Positions 36,329 to 46,096 of a DNA stretch of 64,000 nucleotides are shown here, one piece after another. A program made the position numbers and the translations under genes. A model generated the notes under the pieces. It did no database searches and was not told the DNA's origin. It worked only from the letters and a program-made list of their open reading frames with translations. Position 1 is the first letter of the stretch; each line of letters starts with the position of its first letter. Source of the DNA: Ferrithrix thermotolerans DSM 19514. GTDB lineage: Bacteria; Actinomycetota; Acidimicrobiia; Acidimicrobiales; CAIXPF01. The stretch covers positions 1 through 64,000 of the forward strand of contig CAMDQT010000014.1 of the NCBI GenBank assembly GCA_945906305.1. Direction: 5' to 3'.

Positions 36329-36952
36329 ATGGCTGGCGCGCCAGAACACCCACCTCGTAATCCTACGCCCCCTGACCGGGGCCTTTTTTCTGCCCGAACC
36401 CGGGTGATGGAGGCCGGCGATGTCGCTCGGGCCTTGCGTCGTATGGCCCATGAGATTGCCGAGAGGAACCACGGCCTAGAAGGGGTGGTGCTCGTCGGCC
36501 TGGTGACCGGCGGGGTGCTCCTGGCCGAACAACTGGCGCTCGTGTTGAGCGAGTTCGAGCCGTCCCCACCTCCGGTAGGCCGCCTCGACGTGTCGTTCTA
36601 TCGGGACGATATCTCGCTGCGTCGGGTGCTACCCCACGCCGTGACGGAGATTCCGGGCGACCTCACCGACCGGGTGGTGGTACTGGTCGACGACGTGCTT
36701 TTCACCGGTCGGACCGTGCGGGCCGCGCTCGACGCCCTCAACGACCACGGCCGTCCCCGCGCCGTTCAGTTGGCGGTATTGGTCGACCGTGGCCACCGGG
36801 AGTTGCCCATCCGGCCCGACTACGTGGGCAAGAACCTGCCGACGCGTCGTGATGAGGACGTGAAGGTCGGCTTGGATGGGGTGGAGATCCTCCGCCAATT
36901 CTCGGCCAACGATGCGGCAGATCCGGGTTCTTCCGAGTCGGGTGCCTCATGA
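36329..36952 (+). CDS. pyrR: PyrR bifunctional regulator / uracil phosphoribosyltransferase
   Basis: UMP-responsive RNA-binding regulator of the pyr operon with uracil phosphoribosyltransferase fold. The PRPP loop [14 protein letters not shown], the YRDDIS block, [24 protein letters not shown] and the VKVGLDG tail are typical. ATG 36329 has AGGAG 4 nt upstream and gives a 26-residue N-terminal extension; ATG 36407 would give the usual start but lacks a ribosome site. A terminator-like hairpin lies inside the extension. The stop overlaps pyrB by ATGA. Confidence 0.92.
   Translation: MAGAPEHPPRNPTPPDRGLFSARTRVMEAGDVARALRRMAHEIAERNHGLEGVVLVGLVTGGVLLAEQLALVLSEFEPSPPPVGRLDVSFYRDDISLRRVLPHAVTEIPGDLTDRVVVLVDDVLFTGRTVRAALDALNDHGRPRAVQLAVLVDRGHRELPIRPDYVGKNLPTRRDEDVKVGLDGVEILRQFSANDAADPGSSESGAS
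36367..36389 (+). terminator. Terminator-like hairpin inside the pyrR 5' coding region
   Basis: GCCCC (36367-36371), a 6-nt loop, GGGGC (36378-36382), one C, then six T (36384-36389). The frame from ATG 36329 runs straight through it. It is the expected attenuator of a PyrR leader and would form only when ribosomes are absent. Confidence 0.6.
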
Positions 36953-37902
36953 AACATCTACTCGGCATCGCCGGGATGAGCCGCGAGTCGCTTGATGAGT
37001 TGCTAGTTCTCACCGACTCGTTCGCCGAGATCAACGCTCGGGCCATCCCCAAGGTTCCCGCCCTGCGGGGTAAGACCGTCGCGACGCTTTTCTTCGAGGA
37101 CTCCACCCGAACTCGCCTCAGCTTCGAGACCGCGGCCAAGCGCCTTTCGGCTGACACGTTGAGCTTCTCGGTCAGTTCGTCCTCGGTGAAGAAGGGCGAG
37201 AGCCTGCGCGACACCGCACTGACCCTCGAAGCCATGCGAATCGACGCGGTGGTCGTGCGCCACGGAAGTTCAGGAGCGCCGTGGCAGCTAGCCCGCTGGC
37301 TGGATTGCTCGGTACTCAACGCGGGGGACGGTTGGCACGAGCATCCCACCCAAGCCCTGCTCGACGCCTTCACCCTGCGCCAGCGATTTGGCTCCCTCGA
37401 CGGACTCCGCGTCGCCATCGTCGGCGATATCAAACACTCGCGGGTGGCCCGTTCAAACGTCTGGGCCTTCACCGCGCTCGGGGCGGAGGTGGTGCTGGTC
37501 GCACCGCGGACCTTGCTGCCACCGAGCCTGGAGGGTTGGCCGGTGCAGATGAGCGAGGACCTCGATGCCGTGCTTCCCACCGTGGACGTGGTTTACCTGT
37601 TGCGGATGCAACTCGAACGGCAGAACGAGGCGTTGGTGCCGACCCTGCGCGAATACACGGCGCGTTTCGGTCTCACCGTGGACCGGGCGGCGCGCTTGGC
37701 CGATCGGGCGGTGGTGCTTCATCCCGGTCCAATGAATCGAGGAGTGGAAATCGCCCCCGAGGTGGCCGACCTTGAACGGTGCCTGGTGTTGGACCAGGTG
37801 GCCAACGGGGTCTCGGTACGCATGGCGGTGCTCTTCAAGTTGCTGGCCGGAGCCGATGGCTCCACCGCCTCGGAGGAACTCGATCGTGCCGGCAATGGCT
37901 GA
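36949..37902 (+). CDS. pyrB: Aspartate carbamoyltransferase catalytic subunit
   Basis: Joins carbamoyl phosphate and aspartate in pyrimidine synthesis; 317 residues. Carbamoyl-phosphate contacts are in FEDSTRTR and HPTQALLD, and the aspartate loop in [10 protein letters not shown]. No regulatory subunit gene (pyrI) is present. It is followed and overlapped by a dihydroorotase homologue without metal ligands, the arrangement known from organisms where a non-catalytic PyrC' is a structural partner of PyrB. Confidence 0.96.
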   Translation: MKHLLGIAGMSRESLDELLVLTDSFAEINARAIPKVPALRGKTVATLFFEDSTRTRLSFETAAKRLSADTLSFSVSSSSVKKGESLRDTALTLEAMRIDAVVVRHGSSGAPWQLARWLDCSVLNAGDGWHEHPTQALLDAFTLRQRFGSLDGLRVAIVGDIKHSRVARSNVWAFTALGAEVVLVAPRTLLPPSLEGWPVQMSEDLDAVLPTVDVVYLLRMQLERQNEALVPTLREYTARFGLTVDRAARLADRAVVLHPGPMNRGVEIAPEVADLERCLVLDQVANGVSVRMAVLFKLLAGADGSTASEELDRAGNG

Positions 37903-39226
37903 AACACCGCACTACCCGGGTGAGTTCGTGCTTCGGGGGGCCGAAGTGCTCGATCGCTCCGGTCGTCGCCGGGCCGATGTGGTGGTTCGTGACGGGCTGA
38001 TAGCCGCAGTGGGCGACGCTCTGAGCGCGCCGTTGGTGCTCGACGCCGGCGGCTGCATCATCACCCCTGGCCTGGTCGACCTCAATGCTGGCGTCGGTCA
38101 GCCCGGTTTCGAGGAGACCGAGAGCGTGCACAGTGCGGCGAGGGCTGCGGCCTTGGGCGGGTTCACCACCATCGTTGCCCGGGCGGACACCAATCCCGTC
38201 ATCGATTGTGCCGCGATGGTCAAAGAGATCGTGGCGCTAGGCGCCGATGCGGCCTGCCGGGTGCTGCCCGCAGCAACGGTCACTGTTGGGGCCAAGGGCG
38301 AGCGACTTTCTCCGTTGGCGGAACTGGCCGCGCTCGGCGTGCGGTTCTTCGCCGATGACGGCCGCGGTATTCCCGACGCGCGCTTGTTGCGCCGGGCTTT
38401 GGAGTATGGCGCCGCTTTGGGCGTGGTGATCGTGCAGTTCGCCGAGGAGCCCTCGCTGGCGGCGGGTGGGGAGATGCACGAGGGCATGTGGTCCTCGCTG
38501 CTGGGCATTGCGGGGATCCCCTCCGAGGCTGAGGAGGTGGTCGTCATGCGCGACCTCGCTCTCGCCCGTCTGACGGGTGGACATCTGCACTTTCGGACGT
38601 TGAGCACGGCGGCCTCGTGGGCCATGGTGGCCGGTGCCCGTCGGCGTGGGCTGCAGGTCAGTGCCGAGGCCGCGTTGCACCATCTGCTGCTGTCGGATTC
38701 GGCCTGCGCCGAGTTCGATCCCGCGACCAAGTTTCGGCCCCCTTTGCGGCCCGAGGATGATTGTCGGGCGCTCCAGGCCGCGCTCGCGGCCGGAGAGATC
38801 GATTGCCTGGTCAGCGATCACACCCCCCACTCGGTACAGGACAAGGAAGTCCCTTTTGGTGAGGCAGCCGTCGGTGCGTCTGGCCTGGAGTGGTTGGTGG
38901 CGCTGGCGTTGAGCGAGTTGACCTTGGTCGATGCCCGCGACGGAGGTGATCGAGCTGCCATACCAGTAGGTCTGGCCGAGCTGATAGGGGCTCTGTCCTG
39001 GAAGCCAGCGGCGCTGATCGACCCGGCCCACCGGGGCCTGATCGAGCGAGGCGCGGTGGCCGACCTCACCGTGATCGATCCCACCGCAACGTGGGTCCTC
39101 GACCCGAGGCTCGGCGCCAGCCGCAGTCGTAGCACCCCCTTTGCCGGCCGCGCCTTGCGGGGCAGGGTGCGTCACACCATTGTGCGCGGCGTGCCAGTCG
39201 TCATCGACGCCGTCGCCGAGCGCTGA
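37886..39226 (+). CDS. Dihydroorotase homologue PyrC' lacking the metal site
   Basis: An amidohydrolase-fold protein of 446 residues that aligns along its length with class I dihydroorotase but cannot bind the catalytic metals. The DLHVHLR motif reads DLNAGVG (residues 65-71), so both His and the substrate Arg are lost. The later His ligands are replaced by Phe185 (QFAEE) and Thr238 (LHFRTLST). Asp158 and Asp311 (SDHTPH) remain. The frame is intact, so it is probably kept for a structural role with PyrB. GTG 37886 has GGAGG 9 nt upstream; ATG 37895 is an alternative. Confidence 0.9.
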   Translation: MPAMAETPHYPGEFVLRGAEVLDRSGRRRADVVVRDGLIAAVGDALSAPLVLDAGGCIITPGLVDLNAGVGQPGFEETESVHSAARAAALGGFTTIVARADTNPVIDCAAMVKEIVALGADAACRVLPAATVTVGAKGERLSPLAELAALGVRFFADDGRGIPDARLLRRALEYGAALGVVIVQFAEEPSLAAGGEMHEGMWSSLLGIAGIPSEAEEVVVMRDLALARLTGGHLHFRTLSTAASWAMVAGARRRGLQVSAEAALHHLLLSDSACAEFDPATKFRPPLRPEDDCRALQAALAAGEIDCLVSDHTPHSVQDKEVPFGEAAVGASGLEWLVALALSELTLVDARDGGDRAAIPVGLAELIGALSWKPAALIDPAHRGLIERGAVADLTVIDPTATWVLDPRLGASRSRSTPFAGRALRGRVRHTIVRGVPVVIDAVAER

Positions 39227-39238
39227 GGAGAGCGCACG

Positions 39239-40393
39239 ATGCATCAATCATCGACCGCGCCGCAGGACGGCTCGACTTCCATCGGGTCAGGACATGGCGT
39301 TGCCGCGCATTTGCTGCTCGCCGACGGCACCCTTTTCCACGGTGAGGCCGCGGGCTGGACGTCCCCGGCGGGCATCGCGGTGGGCGAGGTGGTGTTCAAC
39401 ACCGTGCTCAGCGGCTATCAGGAGGTGATGTCCGACCCTTCCTACGCCGGCCAGATCATCACCTTTACCCATCCTCATATCGGCAACTACGGCACCAACG
39501 ACGCCGACATGGAGTCCGATCGCCCGTATTGCCGGGGCATCATCGTGCGCGACCTTGCCCGCCGGGCGTCGAACTGGCGATCCGAGCTTTCCTTGGCCGC
39601 ATGGCTCGAGTCGCACCGAATTCCCGTCATCAGCGGAGTCGACACCCGACGCCTCACCCGGGTGTTGCGCGACCGTGGTGCCATGCCCGCAGCGTTCGGA
39701 ACCGCGCCACCGCAACAGTTGCTGGAGGCGGCCCGAGCGGCGGCAGGGACGGACGGGCTGGACCTCGTCCGCGAGGTCACGTGCGCCCAGGCCTATCACC
39801 GTCAAGGCGACAGTCGGCGCCGCGTGGTGGCCTACGACTTTGGGATCAAGACATCAATCATCGATCAGTTGGCGGAGATCGCCGACGTCGAGATCGTCCC
39901 CGCCACGACGTCGGCTGGAGAGGTGCTCGCTCGCCGACCGGACGGCGTATTCCTCTCCAATGGGCCGGGCGATCCTGCCGCACTGGGCTATGCCGTCGCC
40001 GCAGTTCACGAGCTGCTCGGCCAGGTGCCGATCTTCGGCATTTGCCTCGGTCACCAGTTGCTTGGTCAGGCCCTCGGCGGCAGCACGTTCAAGCTTCGCT
40101 TCGGCCATCACGGCGGCAACCACCCCATACGTCGGATTGCGACGGGTGGCATTGAGATTGCCTCGCACAACCACAACTACGCCATCGATCCTGCGAGTCT
40201 GGCGGAAGGAGTGGAGATCACCCACGTGAACCTCAACGACGGCACCGTGGCCGGGTTGCGTCAAGCTGACCGCTGGTGTTTCAGCGTGCAGTACCACCCC
40301 GAGGCCGGGCCAGGACCGCATGACCCGCGGTATCTCTTCACCGAGTTCGCCGCCCTCATCGATGCATGGAAGGAAGCTCGTGCCGCGTCGTGA
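39239..40393 (+). CDS. carA: Carbamoyl phosphate synthetase small (glutaminase) subunit
   Basis: Supplies ammonia from glutamine to CarB. 384 residues: an N-terminal domain starting about residue 24 ([13 protein letters not shown]) and a class I amidotransferase domain with the nucleophile Cys269 in GICLGHQ and the His/Glu pair in YHPEAGPGP. The first 22 residues are a polar extension. GAGGAGAG precedes the ATG. It follows pyrC' after 12 nt and overlaps carB by 14 nt. Confidence 0.96.
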   Translation: MHQSSTAPQDGSTSIGSGHGVAAHLLLADGTLFHGEAAGWTSPAGIAVGEVVFNTVLSGYQEVMSDPSYAGQIITFTHPHIGNYGTNDADMESDRPYCRGIIVRDLARRASNWRSELSLAAWLESHRIPVISGVDTRRLTRVLRDRGAMPAAFGTAPPQQLLEAARAAAGTDGLDLVREVTCAQAYHRQGDSRRRVVAYDFGIKTSIIDQLAEIADVEIVPATTSAGEVLARRPDGVFLSNGPGDPAALGYAVAAVHELLGQVPIFGICLGHQLLGQALGGSTFKLRFGHHGGNHPIRRIATGGIEIASHNHNYAIDPASLAEGVEITHVNLNDGTVAGLRQADRWCFSVQYHPEAGPGPHDPRYLFTEFAALIDAWKEARAAS

Positions 40394-43300
40394 GGATCTC
40401 AGCTCCATTCTGGTGATCGGTTCGGGTCCCATCGTGATTGGTCAGGCCTGCGAGTTCGACTACTCGGGCACCCAGGCCTGTCGTGTGCTGCGGGCGGAGG
40501 GCTACCGGGTGATTCTGGCCAACTCCAATCCGGCGACGATCATGACCGACCCGGAGTTCGCCGATGCCACCTACATCGAGCCGCTGGACGCGGAGGTGAT
40601 CGAACGGATCATTGCCCGGGAGCGACCCGACGCGCTGCTGGCGACCCTGGGTGGCCAGACCGGGCTGAACCTGGCGATGGAGCTGGTGGAACGCGGCACC
40701 CTGGACCGGTACGGCGTCGAGCTGATCGGGGCTACCGCCGAGGCCATTGCGACCGCGGAGGATCGCGGCCGGTTCAAGCAGGCCATGATCGAGATCGGCC
40801 TGAGGGTGCCCGCGTCGGGCACGGCGCACACCCTGGCCCAGGCCGAAGCTGTCATCGCCGAGATCGGCTTGCCGGCCATCATCCGGCCGGCCTACATCCT
40901 GGGGGGCAAGGGCACCGGTATTGCGGCTACGGCGGAGGAGTTCACTCTGCTGGCCGATCGCGGCCTGCAGGCCAGCCCCATTTCGGAGATCCTCATCGAG
41001 AAGTCGATCGCCGGATGGAAGGAGTTCGAACTTGAAGTGATGCGAGACCGCAAGGACAACTGCGTGATCGTGTGTTCGATCGAGAACGTGGACCCGATGG
41101 GCGTGCACACCGGCGATTCGATCACCGTTGCTCCCGCACAGACCCTCACCGACCGTGAATACCAGGACATGCGTGACGCCGCTTTCGCCTGCATCCGGCG
41201 GGTCGGGGTGGAGACCGGTGGGTCGAATGTGCAGTTCGCCCTCAACCCCGAGACCGGTGAGATGGTCGTCATTGAGATGAACCCGCGGGTCAGTCGTTCC
41301 TCGGCCTTGGCGTCAAAGGCGACCGGCTTCCCCATCGCCAAGATCGCGGCCCGGCTGGCGGTGGGTTACACCCTCGATGAGATCACCAATGACATAACGC
41401 TCAAGACTCCGGCGAGCTTCGAGCCGGTCATCGACTACGTCGTGACCAAGGTGCCGCGTTGGGCGTTCGAGAAGTTCCCCAATGTCAGCCCAGTGCTCGG
41501 AACCCAGATGCAGTCCGTCGGCGAGGTCATGGCCATCGGACGGACCTTCACCGAGAGCTTGCAGAAGGCCATGCGATCGTTGGAGCAAGGCCGGAGCGGG
41601 CTCAACGCCGACGAGGGCGAGCTGCCCGTTGATGCCTTGTCCGACGAAGAAGTTCTGGCCCGCCTGGCGGTGGCCACGCCGGACCGACTTTTCGAGGTCG
41701 AATCGGCTCTTCGGCGCGGCATCCCGCTCGAGCGGGTGTACGGCGCCTGTCGTATCGACCCTTGGTTCCTCGATCAGATCTTGCAGATCAGCGAGGAGCG
41801 CGCCAGCCTCAGCGCCTTAGGCGGCCCGCAGGACCCCGCGCTCAGTGCCCGTCGCTGGAAGAAGGCCAAGCAGTTCGGCTTCTCCGACGCGCAGCTGGGA
41901 TACCTCTGGTCGGCGACCGAGGATGCGGTCCGAGCCGCCCGGGTGGCGGCCGGGGTGTTGCCCACGTATAAGACGGTGGATACCTGTGCGGCCGAGTTCG
42001 TGGCCGAGACGCCCTACTACTACTCGACCTACGAGGACGAGGACGAGATCCCACGATCGCACAAACCCACGGTGATCATTCTCGGCTCCGGTCCTAATCG
42101 AATTGGCCAAGGCATCGAGTTCGACTACTGCTGCGTTCACGCCTGCTTCGCTTTGGCCGATGCGGGATTCGACACGGTGATGGTGAATTGCAACCCGGAG
42201 ACGGTTTCCACCGACTACGACACCTCCGATCGGCTGTACTTCGAGCCCGTCACCTACGAGGACGTCATGAACGTCATCGAGGCCGAACAACGAACCGGTC
42301 GCTTAGTCGGCGTCATTGTCTCCCTCGGTGGGCAGACGCCGCTTAAGCTCGCCTCGCGGCTGCCGACCGAACTCATCCTCGGAACCTCGCCGGCGTCGAT
42401 TGATCTCGCGGAGGACCGCGAGCGGTGGAACGCTCTGTGCGCCCGTTCGGAGATCCCCCAGCCTGCCGGTGGTACCGCGACCAACATCGACGCGGCCCGC
42501 CTCATCGCGGCCAGAGTGGGATTTCCGGTACTGGTGAGGCCCTCCTATGTGCTGGGCGGCCGGGCCATGCAGATCGTCTATGACGACGGCGGGTTGACCG
42601 CAGCGATGGCTGAACTGGCCCTGGCCGGATCGTTGGGGCGTGAAGGTGGGCTATCGGCCTCACGCCCGGTTCTGGTCGATCGATTCCTCGAGGATGCCAT
42701 CGAAGTCGATGTCGATGCGCTGCGCGACGCCACCGGTGGATTCCATATCGGCGGCATCATGGAGCACGTGGAAGCGGCCGGGGTGCACTCGGGTGACTCG
42801 GCGTGTGTCCTGCCGCCGATGACGTTGTCGGCGGAGACCAAGATGGTCATTTCCGAGTACACCCATCGCCTCGCCGATGAACTCGGTGTCGTGGGACTCA
42901 TCAACGTCCAGTATGCGGTGAAGTTGGGCCAGGTCTTCGTGATTGAGGCCAACCCCCGTGCGTCGCGCACCGTGCCCTTTGTGGCCAAGGCCACCGGCGT
43001 GCCTTTGGTAAAGGTCGCCGCCCGCCTGATGGCCGGAAGCGCAGCAGCGCCCGGCCCGGGCGAAACCCTCGATTCCCTGCGATCGCAGGGCCTGCTTCCG
43101 CCCGCGGTTGGGGCGGGCCACGTGGCGGTGAAGGAGGCAGTGCTTCCTTTCAATCGCTTCCCTGATGCCGATGCGGTGTTGGGTCCCGAGATGCGTTCAA
43201 CCGGTGAGGTCATGGGTATCGACGCGTCCTTCGGGATGGCCTTTGCCAAAAGCCAGCTCGCGGCAGGCACCCGCCTGCCGTCACAGGGGACGGTGTTTCT

Positions 43301-43715
43301 GTCCCTGGCCGACCGCGACAAGGCGCAGGGCGTGGAAGCCGGGCGGCTCCTGCACGGTCTCGGCTTTGGGATTGTGGCCACGGTGGGTACCGCCGCCGCC
43401 CTTACGGCTGCTGGCGTTGCGGTGGAGAAGGTGGTGGCCAAACTGGGCAGCGAAGAGGGTGTCGACGCTCTCGAGCTCATGGCCAACGGGGAAATCTCCC
43501 TCGTGGTCAACTCGCCTCGTGGTCGTGGATCGCGGGCCGACGGGGAGCACATCCGTCGGGCGGCGGGCCAGTATCGGGTTCCGCTCGTAACCACCGGCGC
43601 GGCGGCTTTGGCCGCCGCCCGGGGCATGGTGGAGTGGGCCACGACAAACCTTGAGGTACGGACCTTGCAGGAATACCATCAGGCACGGCCCGGTCCTTCG
43701 GTCGGGGCGTTGTGA
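40380..43715 (+). CDS. carB: Carbamoyl phosphate synthetase large subunit
   Basis: A 1111-residue enzyme with two ATP-grasp halves that make and phosphorylate carbamate. The first half starts [21 protein letters not shown] and the second has [19 protein letters not shown] (around residue 563), each followed by ATP-grasp blocks such as [18 protein letters not shown] and [18 protein letters not shown]. The last 140 residues are the MGS-like allosteric domain. GTG 40380 has AAGGA 5 nt upstream and gives the family N-terminus [14 protein letters not shown]; in-frame ATGs at 40320 and 40362 lie deeper in carA. Confidence 0.96.
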   Translation: MPRREDLSSILVIGSGPIVIGQACEFDYSGTQACRVLRAEGYRVILANSNPATIMTDPEFADATYIEPLDAEVIERIIARERPDALLATLGGQTGLNLAMELVERGTLDRYGVELIGATAEAIATAEDRGRFKQAMIEIGLRVPASGTAHTLAQAEAVIAEIGLPAIIRPAYILGGKGTGIAATAEEFTLLADRGLQASPISEILIEKSIAGWKEFELEVMRDRKDNCVIVCSIENVDPMGVHTGDSITVAPAQTLTDREYQDMRDAAFACIRRVGVETGGSNVQFALNPETGEMVVIEMNPRVSRSSALASKATGFPIAKIAARLAVGYTLDEITNDITLKTPASFEPVIDYVVTKVPRWAFEKFPNVSPVLGTQMQSVGEVMAIGRTFTESLQKAMRSLEQGRSGLNADEGELPVDALSDEEVLARLAVATPDRLFEVESALRRGIPLERVYGACRIDPWFLDQILQISEERASLSALGGPQDPALSARRWKKAKQFGFSDAQLGYLWSATEDAVRAARVAAGVLPTYKTVDTCAAEFVAETPYYYSTYEDEDEIPRSHKPTVIILGSGPNRIGQGIEFDYCCVHACFALADAGFDTVMVNCNPETVSTDYDTSDRLYFEPVTYEDVMNVIEAEQRTGRLVGVIVSLGGQTPLKLASRLPTELILGTSPASIDLAEDRERWNALCARSEIPQPAGGTATNIDAARLIAARVGFPVLVRPSYVLGGRAMQIVYDDGGLTAAMAELALAGSLGREGGLSASRPVLVDRFLEDAIEVDVDALRDATGGFHIGGIMEHVEAAGVHSGDSACVLPPMTLSAETKMVISEYTHRLADELGVVGLINVQYAVKLGQVFVIEANPRASRTVPFVAKATGVPLVKVAARLMAGSAAAPGPGETLDSLRSQGLLPPAVGAGHVAVKEAVLPFNRFPDADAVLGPEMRSTGEVMGIDASFGMAFAKSQLAAGTRLPSQGTVFLSLADRDKAQGVEAGRLLHGLGFGIVATVGTAAALTAAGVAVEKVVAKLGSEEGVDALELMANGEISLVVNSPRGRGSRADGEHIRRAAGQYRVPLVTTGAAALAAARGMVEWATTNLEVRTLQEYHQARPGPSVGAL

Positions 43716-44662
43716 TGAGGCGGTTGGCCTCCGCCTCGGTGGCGGCACTGCCGGTTCGGGTTGGCTCGGTGCAGCTGCGCCATCCGGTGATGACGGCGTC
43801 GGGTACGGCGGGGCATGGGGCGGAACTCGGTGCCTTCTTCCCGCTGTCGGACCTCGGAGCCATTGTGGTGAAGTCGCTCGCCGCAGACCCATGGGCCGGT
43901 AACCCCGCCCCTCGGGTCCACCCCACGAGCGGGGGCATGCTCAACAGCGTCGGGTTGCAGGGTCGAGGCGTGGCGGCCTGGCGCGACGAGGAGCTGCCCG
44001 GCCTTCAGGCCAGCGGAGCGGCCGTGGTGGCATCCATATGGGGCCGTACCGTCGAAGATTTCGCCCGTGCCGCGGCCTTGCTCGCCGACGTCGGTCCCGA
44101 AGTGGTGGCGGTCGAGGTGAACGTCTCGTGTCCCAACCTCGAGGACCGCAACCGCATATTCGCCCACGATCCGGAAATGACCGAAGCCGTGATGGCCGCT
44201 ACCGATGGGTGTGGCCGCCCTCGTTGGGCAAAGCTGAGCCCCAACACCGATCGGATCGTGGAGGTTGCGCAGGCGGCGCAACGAGGCGGTGCAGAGGCCG
44301 TGACCTTGATCAACACCGTCGTGGGTATGGCCATTGATGTCGAGACCCGACGGCCGGTACTCGGCGCGCAGCGCGGTGGGCTGTCGGGCCGGGCGGTGCA
44401 CCCGGTGGCGGTACGCGCCTGTTTCGACGTCCACCAAGCACTGCCAGATCTCGCCATCATCGGAGTCGGTGGGGTAGCGAGCGCCGTGGACGCCATCGAA
44501 CTCGTGCTCGCCGGTGCCTGCGCGGTGCAGGTAGGAACGGCGTCATTCGCCGATCCCCGGGCCGCTCATCGGGTAGCCACCGCAGTGTCGAAATGGTGTC
44601 AGGAGCATGGCGTCGGGTCCGTGGCCGAGCTCGTCGGCGCGGCCCACCGACGTTCCAACTGA
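43715..44662 (+). CDS. pyrD: Dihydroorotate dehydrogenase, class 1B-like
   Basis: Oxidises dihydroorotate to orotate with FMN. The chain has 315 residues and no membrane-binding N-terminal helices, unlike class 2 enzymes. Cys139 in NVSCPN is the class 1 catalytic base; NSVGLQGRG and GVGGVASAVDAIELVLAGACAVQVG bind FMN and phosphate. Class 1B enzymes need the iron-sulphur/FAD partner PyrK, and no pyrK lies nearby; pyrF is also missing from the operon. The start may be GTG 43712 or ATG 43715, both overlapping the carB stop. Confidence 0.93.
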   Translation: MRRLASASVAALPVRVGSVQLRHPVMTASGTAGHGAELGAFFPLSDLGAIVVKSLAADPWAGNPAPRVHPTSGGMLNSVGLQGRGVAAWRDEELPGLQASGAAVVASIWGRTVEDFARAAALLADVGPEVVAVEVNVSCPNLEDRNRIFAHDPEMTEAVMAATDGCGRPRWAKLSPNTDRIVEVAQAAQRGGAEAVTLINTVVGMAIDVETRRPVLGAQRGGLSGRAVHPVAVRACFDVHQALPDLAIIGVGGVASAVDAIELVLAGACAVQVGTASFADPRAAHRVATAVSKWCQEHGVGSVAELVGAAHRRSN

Positions 44663-44685
44663 GCAACGAGTCGACGACCGCCTCC

Positions 44686-44701
44686 GAGCCGAAATCGGCT
44701 C
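44686..44701 (+). terminator. Hairpin after the pyr operon
   Basis: GAGCCG (44686-44691), loop AAAT, CGGCTC (44696-44701) lies 23 nt after the pyrD stop. There is no strong T-run, so it is a weak intrinsic terminator at best. Confidence 0.35.
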
Positions 44702-44754
44702 TCTCGTTCGGCTATTGGGAGCCAGCATGGTCCGTTCTGGCCCCACTGAACAGG

Positions 44755-44760
44755 TAACAT
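44755..44760 (+). promoter_or_regulatory. -10 hexamer TAACAT for mihF
   Basis: TAACAT lies 7 nt before the ATG at 44768 and contains the first bases of the other in-frame ATG (44759), arguing for 44768. Confidence 0.55.
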
Positions 44761-44767
44761 GGCAGCC

Positions 44768-45091
44768 ATGCCAAATCCCCCCGCTCTCTCCGCCGAACAG
44801 CGCACTGCTGCGCTTGCCAAGGCCGCGGAGGCCCGTCGTGTCCGTGCCGAGCTCAAGGAGCGACTCAAAATGGGTTCGGTCAGCTTGGCCGAGGTTTTTG
44901 ACAAAGCGGAGACCGACGACATCGTGGGCAAGCTCAAGGTGCTTGCCCTGTTGGAGTCCCTGCCTGGAGTCGGCAAGGTGAAAGCCCGGCGCAAAATGGA
45001 TGAGATCGGCATTAGCGAGACCCGTCGAGTGCGCGGCTTGGGCGATCAGCAGCGCAAGTCGCTGTTGGCCGAGTTCAGCCCTGTCTCCTGA
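44768..45091 (+). CDS. mihF: Actinobacterial integration host factor (mIHF)
   Basis: A 107-residue nucleoid-associated DNA-binding protein unrelated to proteobacterial IHF. A long N-terminal helix ([19 protein letters not shown]) leads to the helix-two-turn-helix with [20 protein letters not shown] and the C-terminal [21 protein letters not shown]. It lies between pyrD and gmk, as in mycobacteria and streptomycetes apart from a missing pyrF. It is a strong marker that the host is an actinobacterium. Confidence 0.95.
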   Translation: MPNPPALSAEQRTAALAKAAEARRVRAELKERLKMGSVSLAEVFDKAETDDIVGKLKVLALLESLPGVGKVKARRKMDEIGISETRRVRGLGDQQRKSLLAEFSPVS

Positions 45092-45647
45092 GGCGTCGCC
45101 GCTCATCGTCGTCATCTCCGGCCCCGGTGGGGTGGGAAAGGGGACCATCGTGTCGCGGCTGGTGTCGGTTGATGACCGGCTGTGGTTGAGCCGCTCATGG
45201 ACCACCAGAGAACGTCGTGCTGGCGAAGGCGAGGACAGCTACGTCTTTGTCGACCAAGCCGCGTTCGATCGACGTGTCGCCGAGGGTGGTTTTCTCGAAC
45301 ACGCCGAGTTCCTCGGCAACCTTTATGGCACCCCACTGCCCGATCCGCCCGAAGGTCGTGATCTTGTTCTGGAGATCGACGTCCAGGGGGCGGCGCAGGT
45401 GGTCCGCCGCTTCCCCGCGGCGCTGATGATCTTCATCGCCGCTCCCTCCCGTAATGAGCAGGAATCCCGCTTACGCCATCGTGGCGATTCCGAGCCGATT
45501 ATTCGTGCCCGGCTCGCGCAGGCCGAGGTCGAGACCCTCCGTTCCCGGGAACTAGGCGCGGTGGTGGTGATCAACGACGACCTCGAACGAGCCACGGGCG
45601 AAGTTCTCGCCCTCATCGACAAGGCCCGATCCCGGGCTCGAGGCTGA
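45081..45647 (+). CDS. gmk: Guanylate kinase, probable CTG start
   Basis: Phosphorylates GMP to GDP. The P-loop is [10 protein letters not shown], followed by [22 protein letters not shown] for GMP binding and [10 protein letters not shown]. Between the mihF stop and the P-loop there is no in-frame ATG, GTG or TTG. The only ordinary start is ATG 45000, 92 nt inside mihF, which adds 27 residues unlike the family. CTG 45081 gives [14 protein letters not shown], the usual length of N-terminus, overlapping the mihF stop by 11 nt. The product is secure; the start is inferred. Confidence 0.9.
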   Translation: MSPEASPLIVVISGPGGVGKGTIVSRLVSVDDRLWLSRSWTTRERRAGEGEDSYVFVDQAAFDRRVAEGGFLEHAEFLGNLYGTPLPDPPEGRDLVLEIDVQGAAQVVRRFPAALMIFIAAPSRNEQESRLRHRGDSEPIIRARLAQAEVETLRSRELGAVVVINDDLERATGEVLALIDKARSRARG

Positions 45648-45688
45648 TTATCGCCCCGAGGCGCGCCGATGGGACGTGGCTGCACTGG

Positions 45689-45694
45689 TATACT
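45689..45694 (+). promoter_or_regulatory. -10 hexamer TATACT for rpoZ
   Basis: A near-consensus TATACT about 100 nt before the rpoZ ATG. The leader contains a hairpin GCCCC-TATC-GGGGC at 45727-45740, function unknown. Confidence 0.45.
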
Positions 45695-45794
45695 GGATTG
45701 CCCGTCTCGCTGACCGTTGGTCGCGAGCCCCTATCGGGGCCCTTCCCCGGTCACCCCTGCATCGGAGTTTGCCTTGGCCGAGCGCCACGACACC

Positions 45795-46073
45795 ATGATG
45801 AACCCGCCGATCGAGCATTTGCTCAGCTTGACGCGGTCCAAGTTTCGCCTCGTCACCGTGGCGTCGAAGCGGGCGCGTGAGATCAACGCCTACTTCGGTC
45901 AACTCGGCGATGGGCTTGGAGCATTGGTGCCACCGCAGGTGACATCATTGGCCCGCAAGCCGCTGTCCATTGCCTTCGAGGAGATCGACGCGGGCAAGAT
46001 CGTGGTCGTCGAACGCGAGCCAGCGACAGACGATGAAGTCGCGAACGACGACACCGACGACACCGCGAACTGA
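45795..46073 (+). CDS. rpoZ: RNA polymerase omega subunit
   Basis: The small assembly subunit of RNA polymerase, 92 residues. IEHLLSLTRSKFRLVTVASKRAREIN matches the conserved omega helix that clamps beta-prime, and LARKPLSIAFEEIDAGKI is the actinobacterial C-terminal core. The tail is strongly acidic. ATG 45795 or 45798 fits the family; TTG 45774 is possible. It lies between gmk and coaBC, the widespread order. Confidence 0.92.
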   Translation: MMNPPIEHLLSLTRSKFRLVTVASKRAREINAYFGQLGDGLGALVPPQVTSLARKPLSIAFEEIDAGKIVVVEREPATDDEVANDDTDDTAN

Positions 46074-46096
46074 TCTCGGGGCCCACGGGTAGCTGC

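Noticed and set aside
45727-45740. GCCCC-TATC-GGGGC hairpin as a terminator after gmk
   Set aside because: No T-run follows and a near-consensus -10 lies upstream, so it sits in the rpoZ leader instead.
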